Assembly (NCBI GenBank): GCA_902490095.1 | Contig: CABUCQ010000004.1 | Location: 1 to 37,149 of the forward strand | Direction: 5' to 3' | Source of the DNA: an uncultured Collinsella sp. | GTDB lineage: Bacteria > Actinomycetota > Coriobacteriia > Coriobacteriales > Coriobacteriaceae | Length of the DNA stretch: 37,149 nucleotides | In this document: positions 1 to 13,713 of the stretch, piece by piece | Layout of the letters: the number at the start of each line of letters is the position of its first letter | How positions within the stretch are numbered: the stretch's first letter is position 1 | Notes under the pieces: model-generated | What the model was told of the DNA's origin: nothing | The model's input: only the letters and a program-made list of their open reading frames with translations | Database searches by the model: none | Program-made: the position numbers and the translations under genes

Positions 1-131
1 CAGGCGCAAGCTTTTCGTAGATTCCGCACGAGCCGAAGGCCACTTAATGTGGCCTTCGTGCGAGCCCAGGACTTGACCGAGCGGAAAACTCGCCCTGCCC
101 CTCCCGGCCGGAGCGTATGCAGGGTTTGTGT
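1..131 (+). repeat. Dispersed structured repeat, copy 1 (divergent, cut by window edge)
   Basis: This is a diverged copy of the element at 12917-13057 and 30192-30328. Shared blocks are TTCCGCACG (23-31), CACTTAATGTG (41-51) and CAGGACT (67-73). The apical hairpin GAAGGCCAC/GTGGCCTTC differs in sequence from the GGAAAGCAC/GTGCTTTCC of the other copies but still pairs fully. The outer arms (about 1-18 and 81-97) pair only imperfectly, and the left arm may continue before the window. The right arm runs into a second hairpin, CCCTGC (93-98) with GCAGGG (119-124), followed by TTTGTGT, which looks like a terminator for the upstream gene. The function is unknown; a structured RNA is the reading I favour. 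Confidence 0.7.
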
Positions 132-148
132 ACGAATCCTCGCGCCCG

Positions 149-177
149 TTGACCGACGCCGGGGTCCCCGCCATAAT
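149..177 (+). promoter_or_regulatory. Promoter of rplJ-rplL
   Basis: A -35 box TTGACC (149-154) and a -10 box CATAAT (172-177) are separated by 17 bases. Transcription would start near 184, just before the L10 leader. Confidence 0.65.
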
Positions 178-189
178 ATTTTCGGTTCA

Positions 190-275
190 CGCACGAATCC
201 GCTGCCAGAGACAGCCGGTGCAAACGGGCATCGCCCGCGAGCTTAATGGGATATCCCGCCAGCCGAGGTGGTCGA
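190..275 (+). promoter_or_regulatory. Ribosomal protein L10 leader
   Basis: The segment GCTGCCAGAGACAGCCGGTG (201-220), followed by GCTTAATGGG (241-250) and CCGCCAGCCGAGGTG (256-270), has the arrangement of the L10 leader family. That leader is an mRNA structure with a kink-turn bound by L10 or the L10(L12) complex to repress its own operon. It lies between the promoter and an attenuator-like terminator directly upstream of rplJ, which fits autoregulation by premature termination. The family call is by recognition of the conserved blocks; a covariance-model search would settle it. Confidence 0.8.
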
Positions 276-291
276 GTAGATATGTCTTCTC

Positions 292-327
292 GCCCCCGTC
301 GCTCATGCAGCGCGGGGGCTTTCTTTT
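292..327 (+). terminator. Attenuator terminator in the rplJ leader
   Basis: GCCCCCG (292-298) pairs with CGGGGGC (313-319), extended inside by CGC/GCG, and is followed by a T-rich tract (320-327). It lies between the L10 leader and rplJ, so it probably acts as the conditional stop of the autoregulatory switch. Confidence 0.8.
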
Positions 328-393
328 TGGACATGCCCCCGTCACGTCCTTGTGGCGGACCGTGCCCGGAAAGAATTCGAGGAGGTGTAATTT

Positions 394-915
394 ATGCCCC
401 AGCAGTACAAAATCGACAAGGTTGCAGAGATCGAGTCCCGTATCGCCGAGAACGCCGGTCTGTTTGTCGTCAACTACAACGGTCTGACGGTTAAGCAGGC
501 TCAGGAGCTGCGTCATCAGCTTCGCGAGTGCGGCGCCGAGATGAAGGTCTACAAGAACAACCTGGTCAAGATCGCTCTCAAGAACCAGGAGCAGCCCGAG
601 CTCGACGAGATCCTCGCCGGCCCCGTCGCTTATGTGTTCTACGAGTCCGAGCCGGTCGAGGCCGCTAAGGCCCTTAAGGACTTCTCTGCTAAGTCCAAGG
701 GCGTCCTTGAGATCAAGGGCGGTATCTCCGACGGCAAGGCCGTTTCCGCTGATGATGTTAAGGCTATCGCCGAGCTGCCCACCAAGGATCAGCTTCTCGG
801 CCAGATCGCCGGTCTCATCTCCGGTTTCGCTCGCGACATCGCTGTCTGCGTCAACGGCGTTTCCTCTGGTCTCGCTCGTTCGATCCAGCAGGTCTCCGAG
901 CAGAAGGCAGCCTAG
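394..915 (+). CDS. rplJ: 50S ribosomal protein L10
   Basis: L10 anchors the L7/L12 dimers to the ribosomal stalk and binds 23S rRNA together with L11. The 173-residue product has the usual length and family features: an N-terminal rRNA-binding domain with the NYNGLTVKQAQELR segment and the KVYKNNLVKIAL stretch, then the C-terminal helix (GLARSIQQVSEQK) on which L7/L12 dimers dock. The ATG start is preceded by GAGGAGGTG at good spacing. It is followed by rplL after about 100 bases. Expression is probably controlled by the L10 leader and attenuator upstream. The partner genes rplK and rplA, usually just upstream, are outside the window. Confidence 0.97.
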   Translation: MPQQYKIDKVAEIESRIAENAGLFVVNYNGLTVKQAQELRHQLRECGAEMKVYKNNLVKIALKNQEQPELDEILAGPVAYVFYESEPVEAAKALKDFSAKSKGVLEIKGGISDGKAVSADDVKAIAELPTKDQLLGQIAGLISGFARDIAVCVNGVSSGLARSIQQVSEQKAA

Positions 916-930
916 TCGCTGTTTTCACCC

Positions 931-973
931 GCGGCGGCAACGCCGCACCCCTGGCGCATTCGCGCCGTGTTTT
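931..973 (+). other. Two tandem hairpins between rplJ and rplL
   Basis: GCGGCG-GCAA-CGCCGC (931-946) is a tight stem with a GNRA tetraloop. It is followed by GGCGC-ATTC-GCGCC (953-966) and then GTGTTTT. The second hairpin resembles a weak terminator, and the first a processing or stabilising stem. Such structures could help set the excess of L7/L12 over L10; this role is inferred. Confidence 0.5.
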
Positions 974-1017
974 AACTGATCTCCGTGCACAGACACGGAA
1001 ACCGAAAGGACTTAGAA

Positions 1018-1395
1018 ATGGCTAAGCTTACCACCGATGAGATCATCGATGCTCTTAAGGAAATGACCCTTCTCGAGGCTTCCGAGCTCGTTAAGGCTAT
1101 CGAGGACACCTTCGGCGTTTCCGCCGCTGCTCCTGCCGCTGTTGTCGCCGCTCCCGCTGCTGGCGCTGCTGAGGCCGAGGAGAAGACCGAGTTTGACGTC
1201 GTGCTCGAGGGCTTCGGCGACAACAAGATCCAGGTCATCAAGGCCGTCCGTGAGCTCACCAACCTTGGCCTGAAGGAGGCCAAGGAGGTCGTCGAGGGCG
1301 CTCCCAAGGCTGTTCTCGAGGGTGCCAAGAAGGAGGACGCCGAGGCTGCCAAGGAGAAGCTCGAGGCTGCTGGCGCTGCTGTCACCCTCAAGTAA
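1018..1395 (+). CDS. rplL: 50S ribosomal protein L7/L12
   Basis: This is the flexible stalk protein that recruits translation factors and stimulates their GTPase activity. The 125-residue product has the N-terminal dimerisation helices ([20 protein letters not shown]), an Ala-rich hinge around residues 38-52, and the C-terminal factor-binding domain with the motif [19 protein letters not shown]. An in-frame start further upstream at 985 exists, but the ATG at 1018 is preceded by GAAAGGA and gives the canonical MAKL start, so it is preferred. A strong terminator follows, so rplJL forms a closed unit here and does not read directly into rpoB. Confidence 0.97.
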   Translation: MAKLTTDEIIDALKEMTLLEASELVKAIEDTFGVSAAAPAAVVAAPAAGAAEAEEKTEFDVVLEGFGDNKIQVIKAVRELTNLGLKEAKEVVEGAPKAVLEGAKKEDAEAAKEKLEAAGAAVTLK

Positions 1396-1423
1396 TCAGG
1401 CTTTCTCGCCAGATTTCTTTGCA

Positions 1424-1456
1424 GACGGGGTTCGCATTGCGAGCCCCGTCTTTTTT
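1424..1456 (+). terminator. Terminator of rplJ-rplL
   Basis: GACGGGG (1424-1430) pairs with CCCCGTC (1444-1450) and is followed by TTTTTT. It separates the ribosomal stalk genes from galU. Confidence 0.9.
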
Positions 1457-1709
1457 GTTTTTCGGTTCCTCGACATCGGTTGCTCAAACTGCCATGTTCT
1501 GTGATTTGCGTCGTATCGCGTGCCCTGCCGTTGGGCAATAAAATTGCACCATTCGAGCAATAATTTGCGTTGACCTGCTGAAGAATTGTCTCTGCCTTGT
1601 AGCGACATATAGTTCCAGCGGTAAGATGCTTGGGTATCGCAATTTGGTCTGCGGCTGTGCGCCGCACGCACGGGGCGCTTTTGCGCCTGCGAAAGGATCT
1701 TTGAATAAC

Positions 1710-2618
1710 ATGAAGGCAATCATCCCCGCCGCCGGTCTTGGCACGCGTTTTCTGCCTGGCACCAAGTGCACGCCCAAAGAGATGCTGCCGGTGCTCGACA
1801 AGCCGGTCATCCAGTATGTCGTCGAGGAGGCACTCGACCCCGAGGAGGTCGACGATGCCATCATCGTTACTTCTCCCGGTAAGCCCGAGCTACTGAACTA
1901 CTTCCAGCCCGACCGTTCGCTCGAGAACCTGTTGCGCGAGCGCGGTAAGAACGCCTATGCCGATGCCGTCGCCCACGCTGGCGGTATGCCGGTCGACTTC
2001 CGTTATCAGTACGAGCCCAAGGGCCTCGGCCATGCTATTCGCTCTGCTGCCGACGCCGTGGCAGGGGAGAACTTCCTGGTTCTTCTGGGCGACTACGTTG
2101 TGCCTAACCGCGATATCTGCGACAAGATGCTTGCCGTTTCCAAGGAGCACGGTGGCGCTTCGGTTATCGCCGTCGCTGCTTGCTCGCCCGAGGAAGTCAG
2201 CCGCTACGGCGTTATCGCCGGCGAGCGCGTCGGTTCGCTCGAGGGCGCCGAGGGCGTTGCCGATGTCGAGCCGGGCGCTGTCTGGCGCATCGGCGGTCTG
2301 GTCGAGAAGCCCGCTCCCGAGGCGGCTCCGTCCAACCTGTACATCGTCGGTCGCTACCTGCTGAGCCCGCTGGTCATGGACTTGCTGGCAGATCAGCAGG
2401 CCGGCAAGGGCGGCGAGATCCAGCTCACCGACGCCATGGCCCGTTCGCTCGACCGCGAAGCCATGTACGCAGTCGTCATCGACCCGCTGTCGGGCTACGA
2501 CACCGGCACTCCCTCTGGCTGGATGGCCACCAACGCCCTCATGGCTGCAAGCGACCCCCGCTTTGCCGATGCCTTCTGGGACGCCATCGACGAGCGCGGC
2601 GGATTGATGCGCAAGTAA
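1710..2618 (+). CDS. galU: UTP--glucose-1-phosphate uridylyltransferase
   Basis: The enzyme makes UDP-glucose from UTP and glucose-1-phosphate, feeding cell-surface glycan and galactose metabolism in the cytoplasm. The 302-residue product starts with the nucleotidyltransferase signature AAGLGTRFLPGTKCTPKEM, continues with PVLDKPVIQYVVEEA, has the uridine-binding EPKGLGHA segment and the LLGDYVV metal-site motif, and ends with GYDTGTPSGW. The ORF is open from 1626, but the ATG at 1710 follows GAAAGGAT and yields the family N-terminus. It has its own terminator and lies between rplL and rpoB, an unusual place: these two are adjacent in most bacteria. The 250 bases upstream contain no clear consensus promoter. 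Confidence 0.95.
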   Translation: MKAIIPAAGLGTRFLPGTKCTPKEMLPVLDKPVIQYVVEEALDPEEVDDAIIVTSPGKPELLNYFQPDRSLENLLRERGKNAYADAVAHAGGMPVDFRYQYEPKGLGHAIRSAADAVAGENFLVLLGDYVVPNRDICDKMLAVSKEHGGASVIAVAACSPEEVSRYGVIAGERVGSLEGAEGVADVEPGAVWRIGGLVEKPAPEAAPSNLYIVGRYLLSPLVMDLLADQQAGKGGEIQLTDAMARSLDREAMYAVVIDPLSGYDTGTPSGWMATNALMAASDPRFADAFWDAIDERGGLMRK

Positions 2619-2638
2619 GCCTTCGGGCACCGACATTT

Positions 2639-2672
2639 ACGGGCGTGGACCTCGGTTCGCGCCCGTTTTTTA
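2639..2672 (+). terminator. Terminator of galU
   Basis: ACGGGCG (2639-2645) pairs with CGCCCGT (2660-2666) and is followed by a run of T. Confidence 0.88.
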
Positions 2673-2694
2673 TAAGAGCTGCGATTGCTAGCTC

Positions 2695-2721
2695 TCTGTT
2701 CACAGAAAATATATGAACAGA
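2695..2721. promoter_or_regulatory. Inverted repeat upstream of rpoB (possible operator)
   Basis: TCTGTTCA (2695-2702) and TGAACAGA (2714-2721) form a perfect 8-bp dyad around an AT-rich 11-base centre, about 85 bases upstream of the rpoB -35 box. It lacks a T-tract and so is not a terminator. A regulator site is possible; none is known to me. Confidence 0.4.
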
Positions 2722-2804
2722 TGTTCGATACACATACATCTACCTGCGTGTTTTCTGTCGAAAATCTTTGTTACTCCAAAAACTCAATCGCGTCAAGGCT
2801 TTTC

Positions 2805-2832
2805 TTGCCCAACGGTCGGTACCTGATAAACT
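2805..2832 (+). promoter_or_regulatory. Promoter of rpoB-rpoC
   Basis: TTGCCC (2805-2810) and TAAACT (2827-2832) are separated by 16 bases. The leader that follows contains a small hairpin TGGCGA/TCGCCA (about 2848-2868) before the AGGAGG at 2891-2896. Confidence 0.55.
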
Positions 2833-2905
2833 ATTAGGTTGCGATAACTGGCGAAGCTATGCCTCGCCAACCCACCGAGCATTTCCGTGAAGGAGGAAAA
2901 ACCTG

Positions 2906-6397
<3,492 letters not shown>

Positions 6398-6403
6398 TTG
6401 ACT

Positions 6404-10882
<4,479 letters not shown>

Positions 10883-10926
10883 CTAGTTCCGCCGTTCTAA
10901 CGAACGGCGGCGACCTCCGTCGCTGC

Positions 10927-11026
10927 GCGGCCCCCAGAGCTACAATCTGTCATTCAAAAGGCAGGGCATGACCAAAAGGTCAATGCCCTGCCTTTTTCAT
11001 GCCACCTTGTACGCTCTGGGGGCCGC
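10927..11026 (+). terminator. Terminator of rpoBC nested in an outer inverted repeat
   Basis: The inner hairpin AAAAGGCAGGGCAT (10956-10969) pairs with ATGCCCTGCCTTTT (10983-10996) around a GACC/GGTC apical stem; T and A tracts on both sides make it a bidirectional terminator. It is enclosed by a perfect 14-bp inverted repeat, GCGGCCCCCAGAGC (10927-10940) and GCTCTGGGGGCCGC (11013-11026). A smaller hairpin, CCGCCGTT/GAACGGCGG, lies just after the rpoC stop. Confidence 0.85.
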
Positions 11027-11069
11027 TCGCTTGCGTATGCTCAACCTGTTGCGTTCCATTGATCCCTTG

Positions 11070-11107
11070 CCAATAAAGGACAGGTTTATTTTGGTAGGTT
11101 TTTCCTG
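11070..11107 (+). repeat. GGACAG-type dispersed repeat upstream of the sigma gene
   Basis: GGACAGGTTTATTTTGGT (about 11078-11095) with flanking CCAAT and GGTTTTT recurs in inverted orientation at 12851-12889, so the two copies bracket the sigma/anti-sigma operon. Similar GGGACAG motifs occur near 26930 and 36460-36520. They resemble REP-like intergenic repeats. Confidence 0.6.
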
Positions 11108-11115
11108 CTTGAATT

Positions 11116-11144
11116 TGAAACATTTCGTCCGGCCAGAGCGTATC
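11116..11144 (+). promoter_or_regulatory. ECF-type promoter of the sigma/anti-sigma operon
   Basis: TGAAAC (11116-11121), 17 bases, then CGTATC (11139-11144). This agrees well with the consensus of SigW-like ECF sigma factors (TGAAAC, 16-17 bases, CGTA). It lies about 50 bases before the sigma start codon, so the sigma factor probably activates its own operon. Confidence 0.65.
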
Positions 11145-11192
11145 TATGGTGAGGACCTCATCAAGAATCAGTACCGTCACCGGGAGGTGATT

Positions 11193-11711
11193 ATGGAAGA
11201 ACAAACATTTAGACAGGCGGTCGAAGATCACCGAGATGTCGTGTTTCGAATCGCATTGACGTATCTGCGCGATCGCGCCGATGCCGATGATGTTGCCCAA
11301 GATGTCTTTCTTAAGCTGCTCAAAAGCGATACGCAATTTGAGAGTTGGGAGCATCTTCGCCGCTGGCTTATCCGGGTCACGATCAATGAATGCAAATCGC
11401 TCTTTCGAAAGCCATGGAGGCGTGTGGAGGATATTGAGAACCTGGCCGATTCGCTTTCGGCAGCGCAGGATGAGACCAAGGCGGTCCTGTCAGACGTTAT
11501 GCGACTTCCGGAGCGATTCCGTGTTCCCATCGTGCTCTATTACTATCTGGGCTTTTCGACCTCAGAGATTGCCGAGTTACTGCATGTGCCAGCCGCGACC
11601 GTTCGAACGCGTTTAGCTCGTGGTCGATCGAAGCTCAAATTCATCCTAGAGGAGGGCGACCGTGAAATCCAATCAAATCAAGCAGGCCTTCGAGTCCATC
11701 CAAGCCGATAG
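11193..11711 (+). CDS. ECF-family RNA polymerase sigma factor
   Basis: A 172-residue group 4 (extracytoplasmic function) sigma factor, which would direct RNA polymerase to stress or envelope promoters. Region 2 spans about residues 5-70 (FRIALTYLRDRADADDVAQDVFLKLLK, then WLIRVTINECKSLFR), and region 4 about residues 105-155 (LPERFRVPIVLYYYLGFSTS, then EIAELLHVPAATVRTRLARGR). The reading frame is open back to 10968, but that start lies in the rpoC terminator; the ATG at 11193 follows GGGAGGTG and gives the family N-terminus. Its last 50 bases overlap the next gene in another frame, so its C-terminal tail after LEEGD is probably not functionally important. Codon use is less GC-biased than in the neighbouring polymerase and ribosomal genes. 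Confidence 0.92.
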   Translation: MEEQTFRQAVEDHRDVVFRIALTYLRDRADADDVAQDVFLKLLKSDTQFESWEHLRRWLIRVTINECKSLFRKPWRRVEDIENLADSLSAAQDETKAVLSDVMRLPERFRVPIVLYYYLGFSTSEIAELLHVPAATVRTRLARGRSKLKFILEEGDREIQSNQAGLRVHPSR

Positions 11712-12738
11712 CGATCTTGCCGACCGTGTTATTGATGCTGCGGCTGGAAAGCCGCTTCGTCGAAAGGGTCACGCGAAACCTCTGTATGTTGCCGTAATCG
11801 GATGTCTTGCCGGAGTGTTGGCGACCGGAGGGGTCGCCTACGCCGTTGTCAATTCCAGCTATTTTGCCTCAGCCTGGGGAAACCACGGCAATGGGGATTC
11901 CATTACCTGGACCAACGGTGGCTCATCGGGGACTAAATATACCTACACCAGAGAGTTTGGTGATGGCATCGCGCCCCAAAGCCTGGAGGGTGCAGTCCAG
12001 GAGGTTAATCTGTCCGTCGAGGGTAACGGCTATACGCTTGATATCCATGAGATGGCTATTGACCAAAACGGCTGCGGAGCCGTGACGTTTACGTTGTCCA
12101 ATCCAAATGGAGTTAACTACTACAAGCCAGCAGCAGAGATTGGCGAACTTGTTCTCTATGGTGAAGAAGAGCAGGGCATCGGCACGCCCGATATGAAGTT
12201 CGGCGAGGAATGGCCTGACACACGCAGCACAATTGATAAGGACACATCAAGCGATACTGTCATTAATGGCACGATGTACTTTGCCGCTATGGATCGCGAG
12301 CGAGATTTGCAACATGCTGTCACCTGGAATATCCATTGGACCGAGGGTGAAGGTGAGAGTGCGAGGCGGTTTGAGGCGTCGACACCCGAGTTCAATATTG
12401 GAGCGTACGTCGATACAAAGGAACTCCGCTCCGGTGACTCGCCTCTTGAGATTAGCCCGTTTTCCATCCAGACGCACATCGATGATTTGGGCTATGAAGC
12501 AGTTGATAATAAGCTGACCGTCAGCTACAAGGATGGATCGGAGCAGATTATCGAAGATGACGACGCAGGGGTGTTCAACTTATATTTTTCTTATGGGCGC
12601 AATAGCGGAGAGAACATCTGGGTGCCAACGAAGTTGATTGATGTCGATCAAGTTGTCTCGGTAACCCTTGAAATTGTGAGGTATACATCAACAGGGGAGA
12701 CCGAAACGAAAGAGCCCTTTACCATCGTCTATTCGTAA
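11662..12738 (+). CDS. Putative membrane-anchored anti-sigma factor
   Basis: Inferred to hold the adjacent ECF sigma factor inactive until an outside signal is sensed. The 358-residue product has a short basic cytoplasmic part (about residues 1-41), one membrane helix (about 42-62, YVAVIGCLAGVLATGGVAYAV) and a large extracytoplasmic domain of about 295 residues with beta-rich, acidic character. This is the layout of single-pass anti-sigma factors encoded beside ECF genes in Firmicutes and Coriobacteria. I do not recognise the outer domain with certainty; a DUF4179-type protein is possible. The GTG start has GGAGGG upstream and overlaps the sigma gene by 50 bases, implying translational coupling. 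GC content is lower than in the flanking genes. Confidence 0.7.
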   Translation: MKSNQIKQAFESIQADSDLADRVIDAAAGKPLRRKGHAKPLYVAVIGCLAGVLATGGVAYAVVNSSYFASAWGNHGNGDSITWTNGGSSGTKYTYTREFGDGIAPQSLEGAVQEVNLSVEGNGYTLDIHEMAIDQNGCGAVTFTLSNPNGVNYYKPAAEIGELVLYGEEEQGIGTPDMKFGEEWPDTRSTIDKDTSSDTVINGTMYFAAMDRERDLQHAVTWNIHWTEGEGESARRFEASTPEFNIGAYVDTKELRSGDSPLEISPFSIQTHIDDLGYEAVDNKLTVSYKDGSEQIIEDDDAGVFNLYFSYGRNSGENIWVPTKLIDVDQVVSVTLEIVRYTSTGETETKEPFTIVYS

Positions 12739-12745
12739 GATTTGG

Positions 12746-12778
12746 GGTCGCTTCCTACTAGGGGAAGCGGCCTCTTTT
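12746..12778 (+). terminator. Terminator of the sigma/anti-sigma operon
   Basis: GGTCGCTTCC (12746-12755) pairs with GGAAGCGGCC (12763-12772, one G-U), followed by TCTTTT. Confidence 0.8.
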
Positions 12779-12850
12779 GCGTTAAATGGAAACGCCGCCG
12801 ATTTCCATGCGACAGATGAGAGCAGATCACCGCTGGAGCGCGACGTTTCC

Positions 12851-12889
12851 CCAGATAAAACCGACCAAAATAAACCTGTCCCTATTTGG
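12851..12889 (-). repeat. GGACAG-type dispersed repeat, inverted copy
   Basis: This is the reverse complement of the repeat at 11070-11107: ACCAAAATAAACCTGTCC (12864-12881) is the exact complement of the 18-base core there. It is framed by GACGTTTCCCC (12843-12853) and AGGGAACGTT (12891-12900), giving a loose dyad. Confidence 0.6.
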
Positions 12890-12916
12890 AAGGGAACGTT
12901 GCCCCGACAAGCACGT

Positions 12917-13057
12917 CGGATTCCCGGTCCGGGCGGCCCGCTGTTTAAGTTTGTCGCGAGTTCCGCACGCAAAGGAAAGCACTTAATGTGCTTTCCGTCT
13001 TGCGCAGGACTGTAGAGCAGCAAACTTAAACAGCGGGCCGCCCGGGCCGGGAATCCG
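12917..13057 (+). repeat. Dispersed structured repeat, copy 2
   Basis: A 37-bp inverted repeat (12917-12953 and 13021-13057) with one exception, T12927 opposite G, which is a G-U pair in a plus-strand RNA. It encloses a 67-base core (12954-13020). The core folds into a stem: TCC/GGA, CGCAA/TTGCG and GGAAAGCAC-TTAAT-GTGCTTTCC. The core and the innermost nine bases of each arm (TTAAGTTTG) are identical to copy 3; the outer arms are unrelated to those of copy 3. No ORF is present. The G-U pair and the downstream terminator suggest transcription on the plus strand. Confidence 0.85.
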
Positions 13058-13085
13058 CCCCCGCGCACAGGAGGGGATTCCTTTT
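13050..13085 (+). terminator. Terminator-like hairpin overlapping the right arm of repeat copy 2
   Basis: GGAATCC (13050-13056) pairs with GGATTCC (13075-13081), followed by TTTT. Its 5' half is also the end of the right arm of the repeat, so the two pairings are mutually exclusive. Confidence 0.55.
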
Positions 13086-13099
13086 GTGTGGGCTTTGCG

Positions 13100-13127
13100 G
13101 AAATATGGCTATTTTGGGATACGCCCG
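13100..13127 (+). promoter_or_regulatory. Bipartite motif upstream of rpsL, shared with rplC
   Basis: GAAATATG (13100-13107), nine bases, GGATACGCCCG (13117-13127). The same two blocks with the same nine-base gap occur upstream of rplC at 30371-30398. The second block recurs with one change (GGACACGCCCG) upstream of rplB at 32253-32263. Confidence 0.55.
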
Positions 13128-13140
13128 GCGGCGTGGTCTG

Positions 13141-13169
13141 TTGACGGCACAGCTAACGCCACGTATCCT
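13141..13169 (+). promoter_or_regulatory. Promoter of the rpsL operon
   Basis: TTGACG (13141-13146), 17-base spacer, TATCCT (13164-13169). The roughly 90-base leader has a small hairpin AGGGG/CCCCT (13189-13206) and ends with AAGGAG before the TTG start. Confidence 0.7.
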
Positions 13170-13262
13170 ATCGAACTGCGTGTTTCGTAGGGGGATGCTG
13201 ACCCCTCGATTCAAGTCGTTGCACTTTACAGAAAGCTGGAATCATTCGAGAAGGAGTACGCT

Positions 13263-13640
13263 TTGCCTACTATTAACCAGCTGGTTCGCCAGGGCCGTCG
13301 TTCCGTGCCCAAGAAGTCCAAGAACGCTGCTCTGCAGCACAACTCCCAGAAGCGCGGCGTGTGCACCCGCGTCTTCACCACGAGCCCCAAGAAGCCGAAC
13401 TCGGCTCTTCGTAAGGTTGCCCGTGTTCGCCTCGTCAACGGCATCGAAGTCACTGCTTACATCCCGGGTGAGGGCCACAACCTGCAGGAGCACTCCATCG
13501 TGCTCGTCCGCGGCGGTCGTGTCCGTGACCTCCCTGGTGTCCGTTATCACGTCATCCGTGGCGCCTACGACGCTGCTCCGGTCCAGAACCGTATGCAGGC
13601 CCGTTCCAAGTACGGTGCTAAGCGCCCCAAGGCCAAATAA
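13263..13640 (+). CDS. rpsL: 30S ribosomal protein S12
   Basis: S12 sits at the decoding centre and affects accuracy and streptomycin sensitivity. The 125-residue product has the full family sequence, including [12 protein letters not shown] at the start and the loop [10 protein letters not shown], which keeps the Lys at the classical streptomycin position. The start is TTG, supported by AAGGAG seven bases upstream and by the canonical N-terminus. It heads the unit rpsL-rpsG-fusA-rpsJ, with its own promoter and a structured repeat just upstream. Confidence 0.97.
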   Translation: MPTINQLVRQGRRSVPKKSKNAALQHNSQKRGVCTRVFTTSPKKPNSALRKVARVRLVNGIEVTAYIPGEGHNLQEHSIVLVRGGRVRDLPGVRYHVIRGAYDAAPVQNRMQARSKYGAKRPKAK

Positions 13641-13713
13641 GCCAGATAACGTTTTGATACTTTCGCCGTGTGCCGCCTAAGCGCCGCACGGTAGACACTT
13701 AAGGAGATTTCAC

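Noticed and set aside
10968..11192. N-terminal extension of the sigma factor to an ATG at 10968
   Set aside because: That ATG lies inside the rpoC terminator hairpin. The ATG at 11193 has GGGAGGTG and gives the ECF family N-terminus, and the likely promoter is at 11116-11144.
11662..11711. The 50-base sigma/anti-sigma overlap as a sign of a frameshift
   Set aside because: Both frames keep complete family-like proteins, and the GTG start with GGAGGG is convincing; the sigma tail past region 4 is simply long.
12786..12986. A 66-codon ORF in the intergenic region before rpsL
   Set aside because: It has no ribosome binding site and runs through a dispersed repeat and the left arm of the structured element.
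12954..13020. Core of the dispersed repeat as a hammerhead-type ribozyme
   Set aside because: The conserved CUGAUGA and GAAA catalytic boxes are absent.
12917..13057. Repeat elements as a CRISPR array or an insertion sequence
   Set aside because: There are only single, separated copies with no spacers and no transposase ORF or target duplications.
13084..13680. A 198-codon plus-strand ORF overlapping rpsL
   Set aside because: It covers the rpsL promoter and is out of frame with the certain S12 gene; composition is Arg/Ser-rich shadow sequence.
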